Below are positions 33,576 through 36,222 of a stretch of DNA of 36,222 bases, in pieces. The first letter of the stretch is position 1; every line of letters starts with the position of its first letter. Origin of the DNA: an uncultured Marinobacter sp. GTDB taxonomy: Bacteria; Pseudomonadota; Gammaproteobacteria; Pseudomonadales; Oleiphilaceae. The translations under genes were made by a program, and so were the position numbers. The notes beneath the pieces are model-generated. The model worked only from the letters and a program-made list of their open reading frames with translations, had not been told where the DNA came from and ran no database searches. The stretch covers positions 1-36,222 of the forward strand of contig NZ_CAJXKQ010000037.1 of the NCBI RefSeq assembly GCF_913055835.1, written 5' to 3'.

Positions 33576-33704
33576 TGCGTGGATTCCGTCAGATTCAGTG
33601 CATCAGAAATGTGGGCGCGATATTAGCAGGGTGGGGGTGAGCTGAACAGGTAATGCGAGTGAGGCCAGCGCCGTGACCCAACGTCTGGCGCTGACCACGG
33701 CGAT

Positions 33705-34775
33705 TTAGGCGGGAAACCGGTCCCGGGTGCGGTTGGCTATTTTGACCAGCATCAGCATGAGGGGTACTTCCACGAGCACGCCAACCACGGTGGCCAGCGC
33801 TGCGCCGGATTGAAGGCCGAACAGGGCGATGGCCGCGGCCACGGCCAGTTCGAAGAAGTTGCTGGCACCAATCATGGCGCCCGGCGCCGCGATGCAATGG
33901 CGGACTTTCCACAGCCTGGCCCAGCCGTAGGCCAGGAAGAAAATAAGGAACGTCTGAACGATCAATGGCACGGCGATCAGCAAGATATGCAGCGGGTTGT
34001 TCAGGATTACTTCGCCCTGGAAGGCGAACAGCAGCACCAGGGTGACGATCAGTGCCGCCGGGGTGACGGGGCTGAGCCGCTTCATGAAGACATCATCGTA
34101 CCACTGCTGGCCATGGCGTGAGATCAGGGCGCGGCGGGTCAGGTAGCCGGCTGTCAGCGGAATCACGATGTACAGGACGACGGACAGCAGCACGGTATCC
34201 CAGGGCACCTGGATGTCGGAAATGCCCAGCAGGAAAACGACAATAGGCGCGAAGGCAAACAGCATGATGATGTCGTTCAGCGATACCTGCACAAGAGTGT
34301 AGGCGGCATCGCCTTTGGTCAGGTAACTCCAGACGAACACCATGGCGGTGCAGGGCGCCGCGCCTAGCAGAATGGCGCCAGCCAGGTACTCGCTGGCCAG
34401 TCCCGGCGCGATCCAGGGCTCGAACACTACCATCAGAAAGAACCAGGCAATGGCAAACATGGTGAAGGGCTTGATCAGCCAATTCACGATGGTGGTGATC
34501 GCCAGACCTTTCGGTTCTTTTCTGACGCCGACCACTGCACTGAAATCAATCTGCGCCATCATCGGAAAAATCATTGCCCAGATCAGAATGGCGATGGGAA
34601 TAGAGACCTGCGCGTATTCGAAACGGGACAGGGTTTCCGGCACCACGGGCGCAAACTGGCCAAGGGCCACGCCGGCGATGATGGCCAGAGCCACCCACAC
34701 CGACAGGTACCTGCCGAACAGGTCCATGCCGCCCGAGCGGGACTCGGTGGTTTTTGTTTCGTAATTGGCAGCCAT
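33705..34775 (-). CDS. Acr3-type arsenite efflux transporter
   Basis: A 356-residue membrane protein with about ten helices. Family features: ILIWAMIFPMMAQIDF, LGAAPCTAMVFVWSYLTKGD (conserved Cys of the arsenite path), LVQVSLNDIIMLFAFAP, and the late IGASNFFELAVAAAIALFG. These fit the ACR3 family, which pumps As(III), sometimes Sb(III), out of the cell. I take ATG 34775 as start because the extra 38 residues upstream are not membrane-protein-like. It is divergent from the GAPDH-ArsJ pair, forming an arsenic resistance island. No arsR or arsC is in view. The 129-base gap to uppP has two competing seven-base stems (33666-33702) with no T-run. Confidence 0.9.
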   Translation of the reverse strand: MAANYETKTTESRSGGMDLFGRYLSVWVALAIIAGVALGQFAPVVPETLSRFEYAQVSIPIAILIWAMIFPMMAQIDFSAVVGVRKEPKGLAITTIVNWLIKPFTMFAIAWFFLMVVFEPWIAPGLASEYLAGAILLGAAPCTAMVFVWSYLTKGDAAYTLVQVSLNDIIMLFAFAPIVVFLLGISDIQVPWDTVLLSVVLYIVIPLTAGYLTRRALISRHGQQWYDDVFMKRLSPVTPAALIVTLVLLFAFQGEVILNNPLHILLIAVPLIVQTFLIFFLAYGWARLWKVRHCIAAPGAMIGASNFFELAVAAAIALFGLQSGAALATVVGVLVEVPLMLMLVKIANRTRDRFPA

Positions 34776-34899
34776 TGTGGTTTTGGAATCCTGTACTCGT
34801 CGCTCTGTCGCGCCTATTGTGCGCCAAGTATCATGGTTCGGAAAATGTCGATGCAGGAAACCGAGGATGAAAACGCAGCCACTGTCCAATACTTGTAAC

Positions 34900-34911
34900 C
34901 ATCATGTGATG
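34900..34911. promoter_or_regulatory. Candidate regulator site in the acr3/GAPDH divergent region
   Basis: CATCA-TG-TGATG, a perfect five-base-arm inverted repeat in the 169-base gap between the divergent Acr3 and GAPDH genes, 33 bases before the GAPDH ATG. ArsR-type repressors bind similar short inverted repeats, but the site is short and no regulator gene is in the window. Confidence 0.35.
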
Positions 34912-34944
34912 TAAAGGATGGATGGACACTTTCAGGAGAAGAAC

Positions 34945-35949
34945 ATGAGCAAGATCAAGGTAGGCATTAACGGCTTCGGCCGCATTGGGCGCCTGGCGTT
35001 GCGGGCGGCCTGGCAGTGGCCAGACATGGAGTTTGTGGCGATTAACGACCCGGGTGCCGACGCCGCCACACTGGCCCACCTGCTTAACTTTGACAGCATT
35101 CATGGTCGCTGGAGCCAGGAAGCCGCGGCAGACGGAACGGAGATCGAGATCGACGGGAAGCGCATCCGCGTGACCCACAACAAAACCATCGGTGAAACCG
35201 ATTGGTCGGGCTGCGATCTGGTAATTGAGGCCAGTGGCGTGAACAGGAAGGTCAGTGTCTTGCAGGCCTATCTGGATCAGGGAGTGAAACGGGTCGTCGT
35301 CACGGCACCAGTGAAAGAGACGGGTGCTAAAAACATTGTGGTGGGTGTGAACGATGCTATTTTCGACCCGGCCAACGACCGCATTATCACCGCCGCCTCC
35401 TGCACCACCAACTGCCTGGCGCCGGTGGTGAAGGTGATTCACGAGAAACTGGGCATCAAGCACGGTTCCATCACCACCATCCATAGCCTGACCAACACCC
35501 AGACCATTATCGATGCGCCCCACAAGGATTTGCGTCGGGCGAGGGCTTGCGGGAGTTCACTGATTCCTACCAGCACCGGTTCGGCAACGGCGATTATCGA
35601 AATATTTCCGGAACTGAAAGGGCGGCTGGATGGCCACGCCGTGCGTGTGCCGCTGACCAACGCGTCGCTGACTGATTGTGTGTTTGAAGTTGAAACGGCG
35701 ACGGACAGAGATACCGTAAACCGGCTGTTGAAAGACGCAGCAGAGGGTGAACTGAACGGTATTCTGGGGTACGAAGAGCGCCCGCTGGTGTCGATCGATT
35801 ACAAGACCGACCCGCGCTCTTCCATTGTGGATGCCCTGTCCACCATGGTGGTCAATGGCACCCAGGTGAAAATCTACGCCTGGTATGACAACGAATGGGG
35901 CTACGCCAACCGCACCGCGGAACTGGCGCGCAGGGTGGGCTCAGCCTGA
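34945..35949 (+). CDS. ArsJ-associated glyceraldehyde-3-phosphate dehydrogenase
   Basis: A 334-residue GAPDH. NAD-binding [16 protein letters not shown] is at the N-terminus, the catalytic Cys153 lies in [12 protein letters not shown], and the last helix is [15 protein letters not shown]. Direct linkage to arsJ (the next start is one base after this stop) marks it as the arsenic branch, in which the enzyme forms 1-arseno-3-phosphoglycerate from arsenate for export by ArsJ. The ATG at 34945 has CAGGAGAAGAAC directly upstream, better than an earlier in-frame ATG at 34918. Role in arsenate resistance is established for the family and inferred here from context. Confidence 0.93.
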   Translation: MSKIKVGINGFGRIGRLALRAAWQWPDMEFVAINDPGADAATLAHLLNFDSIHGRWSQEAAADGTEIEIDGKRIRVTHNKTIGETDWSGCDLVIEASGVNRKVSVLQAYLDQGVKRVVVTAPVKETGAKNIVVGVNDAIFDPANDRIITAASCTTNCLAPVVKVIHEKLGIKHGSITTIHSLTNTQTIIDAPHKDLRRARACGSSLIPTSTGSATAIIEIFPELKGRLDGHAVRVPLTNASLTDCVFEVETATDRDTVNRLLKDAAEGELNGILGYEERPLVSIDYKTDPRSSIVDALSTMVVNGTQVKIYAWYDNEWGYANRTAELARRVGSA

Positions 35950-35950
35950 T

Positions 35951-36222
35951 ATGACGGTCGCCATTCGACAGTACCTGGTCATAACCGGCAACTACTGGGC
36001 GTTTACGCTTACCGATGGCGCCCTGCGGATGCTGGTGGTGCTGCATTTCCACCAGCTGGGTTACTCGCCCCTGGAAATCGCCCTGCTGTTCATTTTCTAC
36101 GAGTTCTTCGGGGTGGTGACCAACCTGGTGGGCGGTTACCTCGGCGCCCGCATGGGGCTGAACCGCACCATGAACATCGGGTTGTTCCTGCAGATTGTGG
36201 CGTTGGGCATGCTGGCGGTACC
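35951..36222 (+). CDS. arsJ: ArsJ organoarsenical efflux permease, N-terminal part (3' end outside window)
   Basis: About 90 residues are visible. They open with VAIRQYLVITGNYWAFTLTDGALRMLVVLHFHQLGYSP, the N-terminus of ArsJ, and continue through two MFS-type membrane helices with GGYLGARMGLN between helices. ArsJ exports 1-arseno-3-phosphoglycerate made by the adjacent GAPDH. The start is one base after the GAPDH stop, so they are co-transcribed. The rest of the gene runs off the window. Confidence 0.92.
   Translation, partial: MTVAIRQYLVITGNYWAFTLTDGALRMLVVLHFHQLGYSPLEIALLFIFYEFFGVVTNLVGGYLGARMGLNRTMNIGLFLQIVALGMLAV

Noticed and set aside
33666..33702. Competing stems after acr3 as attenuator or terminator
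   Set aside because: CAGCGCC/GGCGCTG and CGCCGTG/CACGGCG are mutually exclusive stems, but they lie after the stop with no T-run and a long loop; evidence is too weak.

Overview
The window looks like chromosomal DNA of a marine gammaproteobacterium. Marinobacter or a close relative is the best guess, based on the mix of conserved gammaproteobacterial proteins (TmcA, ThiI with rhodanese domain, PpnN, UvrD, UppP, LasT-type methyltransferase), the moderately high GC, and the long palindromic intergenic repeats. No rRNA, tRNA, phage, transposase or CRISPR was seen. The species call is inference.

Layout. 1-2011: three signalling genes in a row (GGDEF end fragment, receiver-HDOD, single-domain receiver). 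2103-3741: a DUF2288 protein, an unrecognised small protein and a LysO-type exporter. 3845-7080: a Tat/lipoprotein substrate-binding protein translationally coupled to a membrane diguanylate cyclase whose own sensor is a PhnD-type binding domain; no ABC permease or ATPase lies beside them. 7050-10754 (minus strand): tatD, an HD-GYP phosphodiesterase and a Na/Pi cotransporter-PhoU protein, probably one transcript. 10884-13006: PPK2-type kinase and a DadA-like oxidoreductase. 13175-15606: LasT-type RNA methyltransferase head-to-head with a SAM methyltransferase, then a DUF4124 protein. 15684-19374 (minus): OmpA-family porin with TSP3 repeats and a UvrD-like helicase. 19578-22694: DUF2237 protein, TmcA and an ankyrin lipoprotein. 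22705-27334: a hydroxyisobutyryl-CoA hydrolase-like enzyme, a small cytochrome c, PpnN and ThiI. 27339-29990: acetylpolyamine amidohydrolase-like deacetylase divergent from a succinate-semialdehyde-type dehydrogenase. 30378-33575: UvrD and UppP. 33705-36222: an arsenic island (Acr3 divergent from GAPDH-ArsJ, cut by the window end).

Themes. Cyclic-di-GMP recurs: two GGDEF proteins, both with an intact I-site, and one HD-GYP protein with full catalytic motifs lie within 10 kb. Polyamine or amino-acid breakdown is represented by the deacetylase/aldehyde dehydrogenase pair, DadA-like and HIBCH-like enzymes. RNA modification is represented by LasT, TmcA and ThiI.

The two observations most worth following are (i) a family of four intergenic palindromes (near 13030, 19424, 30022 and 32555) whose 23-26 bp outer arms are perfectly complementary within each copy but differ in sequence between copies, while two long copies share a core with internal hairpins; and (ii) the orphan binding protein plus PhnD-GGDEF pair, which looks like a ligand-to-c-di-GMP sensing unit rather than a transporter.
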